64,000 bases of DNA. It comes from Pseudorhodoplanes sinuspersici (GTDB lineage: Bacteria; Pseudomonadota; Alphaproteobacteria; Rhizobiales; Xanthobacteraceae). The position numbers and the translations under genes are program-made. Below, piece after piece: positions 36,791-44,828 of the stretch. Numbering within the stretch: position 1 is the first letter of the stretch; the number at the start of each line of letters is the position of its first letter. The stretch covers positions 552,501 to 616,500 of the forward strand of contig NZ_CP021112.1 in assembly GCF_002119765.1 (NCBI RefSeq), given 5' to 3'. The notes under the pieces were generated by a model, which was not told the origin of the DNA, made no database searches, and saw only the letters and a list, made by a program, of their open reading frames with translations.

Positions 36791-38620
36791 ATGGCCGAAG
36801 CAGCAGCAGTCCAGGTTTCCTCACTGTTCGACGATGTTCCCGTCGCCGACCTGGGGACTATCTCCATCCGGGTTTTCGTCCTTCCGCCCAAGCAGAAGAA
36901 GGGCAAGGAGGCGAAGGAGGTTGCGATCCCGCTCGACGCCGACGAGAGTGAAGCTTTCGCCTTCGAGGCGCAGGGCAGCACGCCCATGACGTCGTACCTC
37001 GAATCCAACAAGGGCAAGCGGTGCGTCGTCTTCCTGGTCAACGGCCAGCGCCAGGAAGCGCTCGACAATACGTTCATCGTGCAGGAGCTCGGCTTCAAGT
37101 ATCTGCGTTCGCGCATGATGATCGCAGTTGACGTCGACGGTCTCGCGCCCGAGGCGATCGGCAAGATGATGCAGGGCTCCCGGCAGAACTTCTACAAGGG
37201 CCACATCTTCGAGGCGATCTCCAAGCGCATCATTGCCACGCTGAAGAACGATCCCGACCTGATTAGGCTCGAAGAGGAGGCCGAGGAAGCCGTCTCCGAG
37301 CTCTCCGCCGGCGACGAGAAGGTCAAGCAAACGCTCGACCAGCTCATCGACTCGCACCACGAACACGGCCATGACTTCGCTGAGGGCCAGGGCTCGGCCG
37401 GCGACTCGAAGGACAGCGATGAGCTCGGGTTCAAGACGGTGGTCAAGGACGGCGTCGTGACGCTGCTGCCGCCCGACACCGGCCAGGCCGCCGACTATCC
37501 GGTGCTGTCGTCCGGCTCCGCGAACGTGCGCCTGCGTCCCAACCAGGCGCGCGATATCTCCGTGAAGTCGATCCCGTCCGGCCATTGGCCCGCGGTGGCG
37601 CAGTTCAACGTCGAGAACGATCCAGGCGTGCTCGAACTCAATGTGAAACACCAGAAGCTCGATACGCACGGTAAGCTAACGCTGCTGTTCAATGAGCCAG
37701 AGGGCTTCGACACCGACCAATATCCGGTGCGCGCGAAGGTGAAAGTCGCCGTCCGCTTCAATGGTATCAAGGAGACGCGTCTCCTGGAGCTCAACGTCGT
37801 GGTGAAGCCGGACACTCCTCCGCCGGAGCCGAAGCTTCTCGACGAGCCGACGTACCTCAAGGTGTCGTCGCGCGAGCCGATCAAGATTCGCACCGACGGC
37901 GGCGACGTCCACGTCCGCCTGCGCTGGGACGGCAAGGACCGCCTGCTCAACGCGAACGTGCCGCAGTGGACGCTGTCGGCGAAAGTGACCAGCGACCCCC
38001 GTCCGCAGCCCGAGATGAACTTTTCGGAGCCGCTGGCCGGCCGCTTCAGCCTGCTGATCTCCCCGCGCGAGGATTGGACGCCCGGCGATAAGCTCAAGTT
38101 CGAGGTCACCGCGCACGGTCCGCGCGGCCGCGAGCTCTACGCGTTCTTTGAGGCCTTGGTTGTCGAACCTCCGCCTCCGCCCGAGCCGGATCCCCGCAAG
38201 CCGCAGCTCGTCGACGGAGAGTTCAAGACCGGTCAGATGCGGCGGCCGCCGTACCAGCTCAAAGTGATTAAGCGGGACGACTACGACCAGCCATGCTGGA
38301 ACGCGGACGAGTGGACGGACGACGATCCGGGCGCATTCCTCGCGCCGACGGACCGCGCGCCTCTAACCCTCATCATCAACGAGGACATGGCAGCGCTCCG
38401 CGACTTTCGTCGTGCGCTGACGAAGCGCAATACCGAGCAGGACGTCGAGCGTAAGGTGAACAAATACACCTCGCATATCGCCTTCCACCTTTACCAGATG
38501 TACCAGGCTACACAGGGGCAGAAAGAGGAGGGGGTCGACGCCGCAGATGCAAGACGGCGGGAGGAAATCAGACGGGTCGCGATGACGATGATCAGGCTGA
38601 TGGATGTGGCTGCGAAATGA
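36791..38620 (+). CDS. large partner of the GHKL ATPase, function unknown
   Basis: A 609-aa protein I do not recognise as a named family. Residues about 60-130 (CVVFLVNGQRQEALDNTFIV, then LGFKYLRSRMMIAVDVDGL) look like the transducer/S5-type region that follows the ATPase in MutL/MORC proteins. An acidic helical linker (EEEAEEAVSELSAGDEKV) follows. Two or three beta-sandwich-like repeats come next (about 230-470), each ending with Pro-rich links (PDTPPPEPKLLDEP, PPPPPEPDPRKP). The C-terminal 110 residues are helical. It starts 9 bp after the ATPase, so the pair looks like one machine encoded as two proteins. It overlaps the converging methyltransferase gene by 29 bp. Confidence 0.65.
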   Translation: MAEAAAVQVSSLFDDVPVADLGTISIRVFVLPPKQKKGKEAKEVAIPLDADESEAFAFEAQGSTPMTSYLESNKGKRCVVFLVNGQRQEALDNTFIVQELGFKYLRSRMMIAVDVDGLAPEAIGKMMQGSRQNFYKGHIFEAISKRIIATLKNDPDLIRLEEEAEEAVSELSAGDEKVKQTLDQLIDSHHEHGHDFAEGQGSAGDSKDSDELGFKTVVKDGVVTLLPPDTGQAADYPVLSSGSANVRLRPNQARDISVKSIPSGHWPAVAQFNVENDPGVLELNVKHQKLDTHGKLTLLFNEPEGFDTDQYPVRAKVKVAVRFNGIKETRLLELNVVVKPDTPPPEPKLLDEPTYLKVSSREPIKIRTDGGDVHVRLRWDGKDRLLNANVPQWTLSAKVTSDPRPQPEMNFSEPLAGRFSLLISPREDWTPGDKLKFEVTAHGPRGRELYAFFEALVVEPPPPPEPDPRKPQLVDGEFKTGQMRRPPYQLKVIKRDDYDQPCWNADEWTDDDPGAFLAPTDRAPLTLIINEDMAALRDFRRALTKRNTEQDVERKVNKYTSHIAFHLYQMYQATQGQKEEGVDAADARRREEIRRVAMTMIRLMDVAAK

Positions 38621-39854
38621 CAACTTGTGTGGGGCGACGTGAAGGCGCGCTGCCTGCCTTGCGGTGAATAAGCACCACCTCGTTTGAACCGGGCGTCTCG
38701 CCGCGCTGATCGGAGTACCAGCGCCGGCCGGGCACGCTCCGCCACAGCCGGCCGTCGCGTTCGTCCCGAAGTGCTGGCAAGAACAATTCCTGAAAGCCTG
38801 CCTTAGCCATCGTTTCGAGATAGCGCGGAAGTTGCCAACGTGGGTCGGAGAAGGCCACCATCTGCACAACAACAGTGTCGTCAGCGGCCAGCGCCGCAAC
38901 CGACGACATTGTTGCTTTGATGTTTGAGAAGTAAGTCGCGAGTTCGGGGTACTTTCGGTCCCCCATCGTGTAGTAGCTACTGCCTGCACCGTCGAGCTTG
39001 CCAGCGATCATGAAGGGCAATGGCGCCTCCTTGCGGCCGTCGACCTGCCATCGATGGTAGAGGACATGCACGCCGGGATACGGTGGGCTGGTTAGTACCA
39101 ATCGCGGCGCGCGCCATCCCCGCAAGCGCTCGTCATCTTGAAGGCCAGCAGCCGAACGATGGATAACTTGGACAATAGGACGCGGTGCCGGAACTGCTTT
39201 TCGTAGGGCATAGGCGCCCTCGACCATGCTTTCGACGGTCTCCTGAAGGAACTCGCGAAAATCGTCCAGCGATGGAAGCTTGGCGCGGCCGTCGAGCGCC
39301 CATTGAGCGGTTCGCAAAACAGCACATCGGCCGAACATTTCGAGACGGGGTGTGCCGAGCTTGATCGCGGAGCCTAGTCCTTGTTCGATCGCCTTCCGCA
39401 GGCGCCAGCGCGAGCGATCGTCGAGATGTTTGTAGTAGCCAAGCTCCGCATAGTCGTTGAAGTGAATCGAAGCCTTGCGGATGTGGATTGAGGACGGCAG
39501 TCGACTCGCCCAGTTCTGCAGCGTTTCAAGTTCGGCCTCTGAATAGACGGTCGTCTTTACCCTCGCAACGAATTCGGCCAGCGCGCTGATGTCGACCCCA
39601 ATTGCGTGTCTTCCCGCTGCGAGAGCCTCGACGAGCGTGGTACCCCCACCGACATGGTGGTCGAGGACGAGATCGCCAGGTTTCGTGAACGCCTCGATCG
39701 CCGCACGGGCAAAGACCGGCGAGAATCGAGCCGGGTACTTATAGAAGCCGTGGGTGAGACCGCGCACGGGCTCGGCGTCACGGGCACCTTCGATCAAGGC
39801 GACCTCTGCCGCGGGGGAGATGTCCAGTAGCGGGCTGCCAGATGATTCACTCAT
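38592..39854 (-). CDS. DNA methyltransferase (N4/N6 amino type, motif I before motif IV)
   Basis: About 420 aa from ATG 39854. The SAM-binding motif is GDLVLDHHVGGGTTLVEAL near 58-76 (DHHVGGGTT replaces the usual DPFxGxGTT). The catalytic motif IV is LVLTSPPYPG near 280, so motif I precedes motif IV with about 200 residues between, which would hold the target recognition region. The product would methylate adenine-N6 or cytosine-N4. It is the last gene of the leftward recombinase operon (24 bp after the HTH gene) and converges on the GHKL partner. No restriction endonuclease is recognisable nearby. Confidence 0.82.
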   Translation of the reverse strand: MSESSGSPLLDISPAAEVALIEGARDAEPVRGLTHGFYKYPARFSPVFARAAIEAFTKPGDLVLDHHVGGGTTLVEALAAGRHAIGVDISALAEFVARVKTTVYSEAELETLQNWASRLPSSIHIRKASIHFNDYAELGYYKHLDDRSRWRLRKAIEQGLGSAIKLGTPRLEMFGRCAVLRTAQWALDGRAKLPSLDDFREFLQETVESMVEGAYALRKAVPAPRPIVQVIHRSAAGLQDDERLRGWRAPRLVLTSPPYPGVHVLYHRWQVDGRKEAPLPFMIAGKLDGAGSSYYTMGDRKYPELATYFSNIKATMSSVAALAADDTVVVQMVAFSDPRWQLPRYLETMAKAGFQELFLPALRDERDGRLWRSVPGRRWYSDQRGETPGSNEVVLIHRKAGSAPSRRPTQVVISQPHPSA

Positions 39855-39877
39855 GATTAACCATATGATCCAAAGCG

Positions 39878-40330
39878 TTAAATAACCTTTGATGGCCGGC
39901 GCGGTCGCTGACGAACCGCGCGGTTCTTGAGCAGGACGTTTGCCTGTGCCGCCCAATCTCCTGGCAATGGCTTCAGCAGCGAGTCGAGGTCGAGTTCGGC
40001 AGGTTGCCGTCCATCGAGAATCGATTCGGTAACGTCGGGAGCAAGTAACGTCAGGCGCAGGATGCGGCAGACGTAGGATTGATTGATTTTTTCTGCTGCA
40101 GCGAGTTCGGTAATCGTGGCGTATTCGCCGCTCTCCAGCAACCGCCGCCACCGGTGTGCGCGCGCCACGGCCTTTACCAGGGCGTTGTCGACGCGCGCGC
40201 GCGGTGGCGGCCACGCCCCGGCGCCGTCAGGGGCGATCATGAGCTTGCGGCCACCACGCTTCCGGATGCGCAGGGGTATGCAGACCGTAAGGGTATCGCC
40301 TCTATCATCGAGATCGCCACGCATCGTCAT
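39878..40330 (-). CDS. HTH protein of the recombinase cassette
   Basis: A 150-aa basic protein. TITELAAAEKINQSYVCRIL near residue 72-91 is a KorB/ParB-like helix-turn-helix, preceded by RVDNALVKAVARAHRWRRLL. Its GTG/ATG start overlaps the recombinase stop by 4 bases. It is regularly paired with serine recombinases of this type in alphaproteobacterial islands; it may direct the recombinase or repress the operon. Precise role unknown. Confidence 0.7.
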   Translation of the reverse strand: MTMRGDLDDRGDTLTVCIPLRIRKRGGRKLMIAPDGAGAWPPPRARVDNALVKAVARAHRWRRLLESGEYATITELAAAEKINQSYVCRILRLTLLAPDVTESILDGRQPAELDLDSLLKPLPGDWAAQANVLLKNRAVRQRPRRPSKVI

Positions 40331-41649
40331 GCGGCCCTCCGAGCCTCAAGGGGATCAGGCCGCGCACGCAGTTCGTCGACCAATTTGGTTAGTCCAGCAG
40401 CGCGCAGTCGTACATCGAGCCGGTCGAGGTGAACGTCGACGCGCTCGACCAGGAGCTGGACGATGCGCATTTGCTCAGCCGGAAACAGCTCGTCCCACAG
40501 CGGATCGAGCCGTTCCAGCGCTTCGCGCACCTCAGCCTCGGAAACCTTCTCGGTCGATTGCCGTGCCGCCCGCCAGGTGCGCACGACCATCTCGGGCGCG
40601 CGCAGCAATCCGCGCAGCTGGTCAATGACGGCGTTTTCGATTTCGGCTGCCGGCACCCGGCGGACCGGACATGCGGTGGGGTTGCGTTTCAGCACATCGG
40701 TCGAAACATAGTAGCGGTACTGTTTTCCTTTGCGCCGCGTGTAGGCGGGTGACATGGCAACGCCTGTCGGTCCGAAAATCAGACCCTTCAGCAGGGCGGG
40801 CGTTTGCGCCCGGGTGTTCATCGCCCGCTTGCGCGGGCTCTCGCGCAGAATGCCGTGCACGCGATCCCAGATGGACTGATCGATGATCGCCTGATGTTCG
40901 CCCGGATACACTGTGCCCTTGTGGACGGCCTGGCCGAGATAAACTCGGTTGTTTAGAATCTTGTAGACGTAGCCCTTGTCGACGGGTTTGCCGCCCTTTG
41001 TGGTCATGCTCTCTGACCGGAGCGCCACGACCAGCTTGGTCATCGATCCGACACGCAGGAACCGCTGGAACAGCATGCGCACGGTGGCGGCCTCTGCTTC
41101 ATTGACCACGAGCTTGCGGTCCTTCAGCTCGTAACCGAGCGGGATCCAGCCACCCATCCACATGCCCTTCTTGCGGGAGGCGGCAAACTTGTCGCGGATG
41201 CGCTCGCCTATGACCTCGCGCTCGAACTGCGCGAATGAAAGGAGGATGTTGAGCGTCAGTCGCCCCATCGATGTCGTTGTATTGAATGACTGCGTCACGC
41301 TCACGAAGGTGACGTTGTTGCGGTCGAAGACCTCGACAAGCTTGGCGAAGTCCATGAGCGAGCGCGACAGGCGATCGATCTTGTAGACAACCACCACGTC
41401 GGCGCGGCCGGCTTGGATATCAGCAAGCAAGCGCTGCAGCGCCGGTCGCTCCAGGGTGCCGCCTGAAAAACCGCCATCGTCGTAGCGGTCGGGGACCAGG
41501 AGCCAGCCTTCGGCTTTCTGGCTCGCCACGTAGGCCTCGCAGGCCTCGCGCTGGGCGTCGAGGCTATTGAACTCCATGTCGAGGCCTTCCTCGCTCGACT
41601 TGCGGGTGTAGACCGCGCAGCGGAGCTTGCGGACGATGGGTTTTTTCAT
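40327..41649 (-). CDS. large serine recombinase / resolvase family protein
   Basis: About 440 aa from ATG 41649. The resolvase catalytic domain (1-150) starts RCAVYTRKSSEEGLDMEFN with the catalytic Ser in the YTRKSS motif, then VVVYKIDRLSRSLMDFAKLV and LLSFAQFEREVIGERIRDK. A recombinase domain follows (ALRSESMTTKGGKPVDKGY, NNRVYLGQAVHKG). The zinc ribbon region is reduced to YRYYVSTDVLKRNPTACPVRRVP and a C-terminal coiled coil follows. It is the best candidate for the enzyme that integrated this accessory block. The open frame extends upstream only as a shadow of DUF2924. Confidence 0.93.
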   Translation of the reverse strand: MKKPIVRKLRCAVYTRKSSEEGLDMEFNSLDAQREACEAYVASQKAEGWLLVPDRYDDGGFSGGTLERPALQRLLADIQAGRADVVVVYKIDRLSRSLMDFAKLVEVFDRNNVTFVSVTQSFNTTTSMGRLTLNILLSFAQFEREVIGERIRDKFAASRKKGMWMGGWIPLGYELKDRKLVVNEAEAATVRMLFQRFLRVGSMTKLVVALRSESMTTKGGKPVDKGYVYKILNNRVYLGQAVHKGTVYPGEHQAIIDQSIWDRVHGILRESPRKRAMNTRAQTPALLKGLIFGPTGVAMSPAYTRRKGKQYRYYVSTDVLKRNPTACPVRRVPAAEIENAVIDQLRGLLRAPEMVVRTWRAARQSTEKVSEAEVREALERLDPLWDELFPAEQMRIVQLLVERVDVHLDRLDVRLRAAGLTKLVDELRARPDPLEARRAA

Positions 41650-42092
41650 CGCGCCGCTCGCTGATTTTTCAAGCCAAAGAAGATGAGCCCATTCCAGCGC
41701 GTGCCGGTAATCGCGCGGGCAATGGCTGAAAGCGACTTGTAGGGCCGGCCCTGGTACTCGTAGCCATCGTCCAGCACAGTCACGCAGTGCTCGACGCCCT
41801 GCCATTCGCGGATAAGTCGCGTGCCGGCGATTGGCCGGTCCTTCGCCGGCTGCCGGCGCCGCGCAGGATCTCCGCCATCGAGGTCCTCGGCAATGGCCTC
41901 GAGCCGCTCGATTGTCTCGGGCTTGAGCCCACCATAAGCGAGTTCTTGGATTCGGTAGGTGAGACGGTTTTCGAGGAAGCGCCGGTTGTATGGCGGCGGC
42001 TCCGTGCCGAAGAGCTCGCGCCACTGCTCCTTCAATTTCGGCGTCGGCGTCGTCTTCAGCGCTGCCAATTTGGCCAGCACGCCGTTGGTCAT
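41646..42092 (-). CDS. DUF2924 domain-containing protein
   Basis: A 148-aa protein of the DUF2924 family: KLKEQWRELFGTEPPPYNRRFLENRLTYRIQELAYGG is diagnostic, then GTRLIREWQGVEHCVTVLDDGYEYQG and SLSAIARAITGTRWNG. It overlaps the recombinase start by 4 bases (ATGA) and is overlapped by the small gene upstream. DUF2924 is found almost always with serine recombinases of mobile elements, so it is probably a recombination accessory factor; no activity has been assigned to my knowledge. Confidence 0.9.
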   Translation of the reverse strand: MTNGVLAKLAALKTTPTPKLKEQWRELFGTEPPPYNRRFLENRLTYRIQELAYGGLKPETIERLEAIAEDLDGGDPARRRQPAKDRPIAGTRLIREWQGVEHCVTVLDDGYEYQGRPYKSLSAIARAITGTRWNGLIFFGLKNQRAAR

Positions 42093-42289
42093 GATTGCGC
42101 CTCGCGTTCTCCGTGAGGCGCATGACCGCGTTGGCCGGGCGAGAAGTCGAGGCCAATTTCTCTGCGGTCGTCAGATAAATAACTGGACTTTCGCGCGCGC
42201 AGCCGGATGAGGCCGGCGGCCAGTATATCGGCGATCTCGTCGAGCCGTTCAGCGGCCGAGAGGCGGCATGGGTCGATGCCATTGAACAT
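42089..42289 (-). CDS. small protein leading the recombinase cassette
   Basis: A 66-aa protein (MFNGIDPCRLSAAERLDEIA at the start, then ILAAGLIRLRARKSS). It overlaps the DUF2924 start by 4 bases, so it is the first gene of the cassette. The helical N-terminal half is a pattern I associate with small ORFs accompanying DUF2924. Function unknown. Confidence 0.65.
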   Translation of the reverse strand: MFNGIDPCRLSAAERLDEIADILAAGLIRLRARKSSYLSDDRREIGLDFSPGQRGHAPHGEREAQS

Positions 42290-42369
42290 AGGGCGAGGAA
42301 TTCCACTGATTGCTCCCTCTTTGTAGCGATGGCCACGGCAATTTTTCCCAGGAGGTCTCCGAAGTCACT

Positions 42370-43032
42370 TCAGAGCTCGCGGCAGAACCAGCGGATGCGC
42401 CCGACGATGTTGGCCTCATCGACCGTCACATCGTAGGTTGCGTAGCGGGCGTTATCCGACACGATGCGCAAGCGCAGCGGATCGGAGCGCGGGACAATCT
42501 CGACGCGCTTGGCGACCAGCCCCATGCCGTCGTTAAGCACGAAGATTCCCGGCGGCGAGGGGGTTTTCTTAGTGAGATCAACGAGCACGGTGTCGCGATC
42601 GAACAGTGTTGGCTCCATGCTGTCGCCCTCGACCCGCATAATGCGCAGGTCGTCGGGCTGAACTTTAAGCGTGTCGCGCACCCAGCGAGCGAGGAATTGC
42701 AGCGGCTCTCCTTCCTCGACCTCCTCAACGATGCGACCGCCGCCCATCGCGGGAGCAATCTTCACCGACCGGATTGCAACGTAAGCGGCATCGCCCTCGC
42801 GGCCGGGCTCCTCGCCATCAATGAAGCCGCGCCCACTGGTGAGCCAATCGACCCCAACCTTGAGGCGCTTGGCGACGCGTTCCAGCTTGTCCTTGCTTGG
42901 ATGTTGCGAGCGACCGTAAAGCATGTCGTAAACAAAAGACCTGTTAACCTTCGCCTCGGCGGCGAGCCGGGTGAGCGGCAAATCCATTTGCCGGGCCCGG
43001 GCACGGATGCGCTCCGCAAGAGCCGTGGACAT
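42370..43032 (-). CDS. phage repressor, S24 (LexA/CI-like) peptidase fold
   Basis: A 220-aa repressor. The N-terminal XRE helix-turn-helix (PLTRLAAEAKVNRSFVYDML, about 20-39) is followed by the S24 domain with catalytic Ser in MRVEGDSMEPTLF near 130 and the Lys in GLVAKRVEIV near 170. Such repressors hold the prophage silent and can self-cleave after RecA activation. The ribosome-binding site is AGGAGGTGATCC, full complementarity to the 16S 3' end, 0 nt from the ATG with the core AGGAGG 6 nt away. An operator and rightward promoter lie between it and the early genes. Confidence 0.92.
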   Translation of the reverse strand: MSTALAERIRARARQMDLPLTRLAAEAKVNRSFVYDMLYGRSQHPSKDKLERVAKRLKVGVDWLTSGRGFIDGEEPGREGDAAYVAIRSVKIAPAMGGGRIVEEVEEGEPLQFLARWVRDTLKVQPDDLRIMRVEGDSMEPTLFDRDTVLVDLTKKTPSPPGIFVLNDGMGLVAKRVEIVPRSDPLRLRIVSDNARYATYDVTVDEANIVGRIRWFCREL

Positions 43033-43047
43033 GGATCACCTCCTAAC

Positions 43048-43093
43048 ATCGTCCAACAAACGAGCTTGCACTGTTGGATGATTCGTGTATAGA
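43048..43093 (+). promoter_or_regulatory. early rightward promoter with repressor operator
   Basis: Inverted arms ATCGTCCAACA (43048-43058) and TGTTGGATGAT (43072-43082), one mismatch, 13-nt spacer. Overlapping them is a sigma70-like promoter: TTGCAC (43066-43071), 16-nt spacer, TATAGA (43088-43093), reading toward the early genes. A repressor bound to the right arm would cover the -35/-10 spacer. Confidence 0.65.
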
Positions 43094-43171
43094 ACAAACA
43101 GAGAACAACAATCAAGTCCCCTGCGTCGCCGGATGGCCAGCGTGGGGGCGAAGGATGACGGGAGCGAGCGT

Positions 43172-43906
43172 ATGTCGTTGCCGCAGAAAGAGTATTACGC
43201 GCTTACCGAGGTCGAGCAGCGGTGGGGGATGCGGCGGCTCGATACAGCCTATTTCGCCGAGAACGGGCGCATCGAGATATCAATCCGCACGCACGAGCTT
43301 GATGTGATTAGCGGCACGGCAACACATCCCAAGGCACCGTGGGGCCGATCCACAGAGCAAACCTGGCGCCACGATGGGCTTCTGCCGCTGCGCCCAGGCG
43401 ATCTCTCGGCCGTTCTGCGCCGTGGCTACTATGTGGTCTCAGAATTCAAAGCGGAGCCTGGGCGCTTTCTTTCTATATGCTCGCCAAGCACGCCGATACG
43501 CGTTGAGCCAGTCGATCTCCTGGTCACGGACGCGGAGGTGATCCGCTTTGAACAAGAATTTGGCCCTTTCGATGCCAGCGCACGCCAGCCCAAGCGCGAG
43601 ATGCAGCACACGGCTGATTTCTCGGAAGTGATCGTCGCTGGCCGCGCCTTCCGCTTCCGCGGTGTGCAAGCTGCGATCGTGCGGTTGCTGCACGAATCCG
43701 CCGGCGCGGGAAAGCCATGGGTCTCGGGCAAGCAGTTGCTGCGCGAGGCCGGCTCTCATTCGACTCGGCTGCTCGATGTGTTCAAACGACACCCCGACTG
43801 GCGCGATCTCGTCGAGTCTGATGGGTGCGGCGCTTACCGGCTCAAGCTTCCAGACGCATTGGAGCGTTCGCGTTTCTTTCGACGGGCCAATCGCGCGAGC
43901 GCGTGA
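43172..43906 (+). CDS. prophage early protein, function unknown
   Basis: About 244 aa from ATG 43172, which has GGAG 7 nt upstream; an earlier ATG at 43133 is less likely. The N-terminus KEYYALTEVEQRWGMRRLDT is reminiscent of a DNA-binding helix-turn-helix used in phage excisionase-like and regulatory proteins. The C-terminal part (VQAAIVRLLHESAGAGKPWV, then LDVFKRHPDWRDLVES) resembles a winged helix. It is the first gene rightward of the repressor, the position of Cro/antirepressor or early activators. No family assigned. Confidence 0.6.
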   Translation: MSLPQKEYYALTEVEQRWGMRRLDTAYFAENGRIEISIRTHELDVISGTATHPKAPWGRSTEQTWRHDGLLPLRPGDLSAVLRRGYYVVSEFKAEPGRFLSICSPSTPIRVEPVDLLVTDAEVIRFEQEFGPFDASARQPKREMQHTADFSEVIVAGRAFRFRGVQAAIVRLLHESAGAGKPWVSGKQLLREAGSHSTRLLDVFKRHPDWRDLVESDGCGAYRLKLPDALERSRFFRRANRASA

Positions 43907-44044
43907 GGCGACGGGGGGCATACGCCGGCCCGAACCAACGTCGTCCCACATTCGTCCCCCAACGCACCCCCTCGCGTCCCGCAACGGTCCCACAGACAGC
44001 CCACGGCGCGTTCCGGCAGCATGCCGCTCATGGAGATCCCGCCC

Positions 44045-44674
44045 ATGAGCAATCGCACTAGCAATGAACGCGTCGAGGAGTTCGATCAATTCACGGACGG
44101 CTCGAATCCTTCGCTCGACCACCGGGCGCTGCGTACAATGATGGGCACTGCTGCCTATCATGCCCGCCGCGTCGCGCGCACAATGAGTCTTAATGATGCG
44201 GAGCGAGAAGACGTCGAGCAAGACATCCTGCTCGTGTTGCTGGAACGGCGGCGCTTCTTCGATCCGGCGCGAGGCGCATGGTCGTCCTTCGCGGATCGCG
44301 TGGCGCGCCAGGCGGCGCAAGGAGTGGCCGACGAGATTGGGGCCGAACGCCGCATCCGCGGTGGCTCGCTCGATCAGCCGGCCGGTAGCGGGAGAATCAC
44401 CACGCTGGGCGAACTACTCGAAGCAGAGCAGTGGATCGGCCCCGATGTCGAGCGCGAGCTGCAGCTCCCACTCGTGCTTACTGATCTCATTGCCGCGCTG
44501 CCCCATGACCTCGCCCGGGTCGCGCGGCTATCGCTCCTCGAAGACGGCGATCTCGCAGCAGCCCAGCGTCGCTCGGGCCTCTCCACCAGCGAGTTTTACC
44601 GAAGGCTGCGCGAGGTCCGTTATCGACTGGTCTGCCTGGGTATCGTCCGACACCGGTTCGCCAACGAGGAATGA
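44045..44674 (+). CDS. phage-encoded sigma70/ECF-like factor
   Basis: About 209 aa from ATG 44045, preceded by GGAG. A region-2-like helical block (YHARRVARTMSLNDAEREDV, then EQDILLVLLERRRFFDPARG with WSSFADRVARQAAQ) and a region-4-like helix-turn-helix (LARVARLSLLEDGDLAAAQR, then RSGLSTSEFYRRLREVRYRL) are separated by about 45 residues. This matches sigma-like factors found in alphaproteobacterial phages and gene transfer agents, which may redirect RNA polymerase to late promoters. No anti-sigma partner is visible. Confidence 0.75.
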   Translation: MSNRTSNERVEEFDQFTDGSNPSLDHRALRTMMGTAAYHARRVARTMSLNDAEREDVEQDILLVLLERRRFFDPARGAWSSFADRVARQAAQGVADEIGAERRIRGGSLDQPAGSGRITTLGELLEAEQWIGPDVERELQLPLVLTDLIAALPHDLARVARLSLLEDGDLAAAQRRSGLSTSEFYRRLREVRYRLVCLGIVRHRFANEE

Positions 44675-44828
44675 GAGGGCTTGGACCTCTTGGGAAAGAC
44701 GAGGACGTCTTTCGCTACAGAGGGGACGAAAGCTCAGCGGAGCCCGGGTTTGAGGAGACGAAGTCCAACACTGCCAAACAGTCATGACGGCTGCGCGCCC
44801 GCGTCAGCCGAAGCGGAGAGGTCTGCCC

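Noticed and set aside
39855..40214. Upstream extension of the DNA methyltransferase frame
   Set aside because: It overlaps the HTH gene in another frame and is low-complexity Arg/Ala-rich; ATG 39854 gives a sensible start.
41650..42336. Upstream extension of the recombinase frame
   Set aside because: It overlaps DUF2924 and the small gene out of frame; the resolvase domain begins at ATG 41649.
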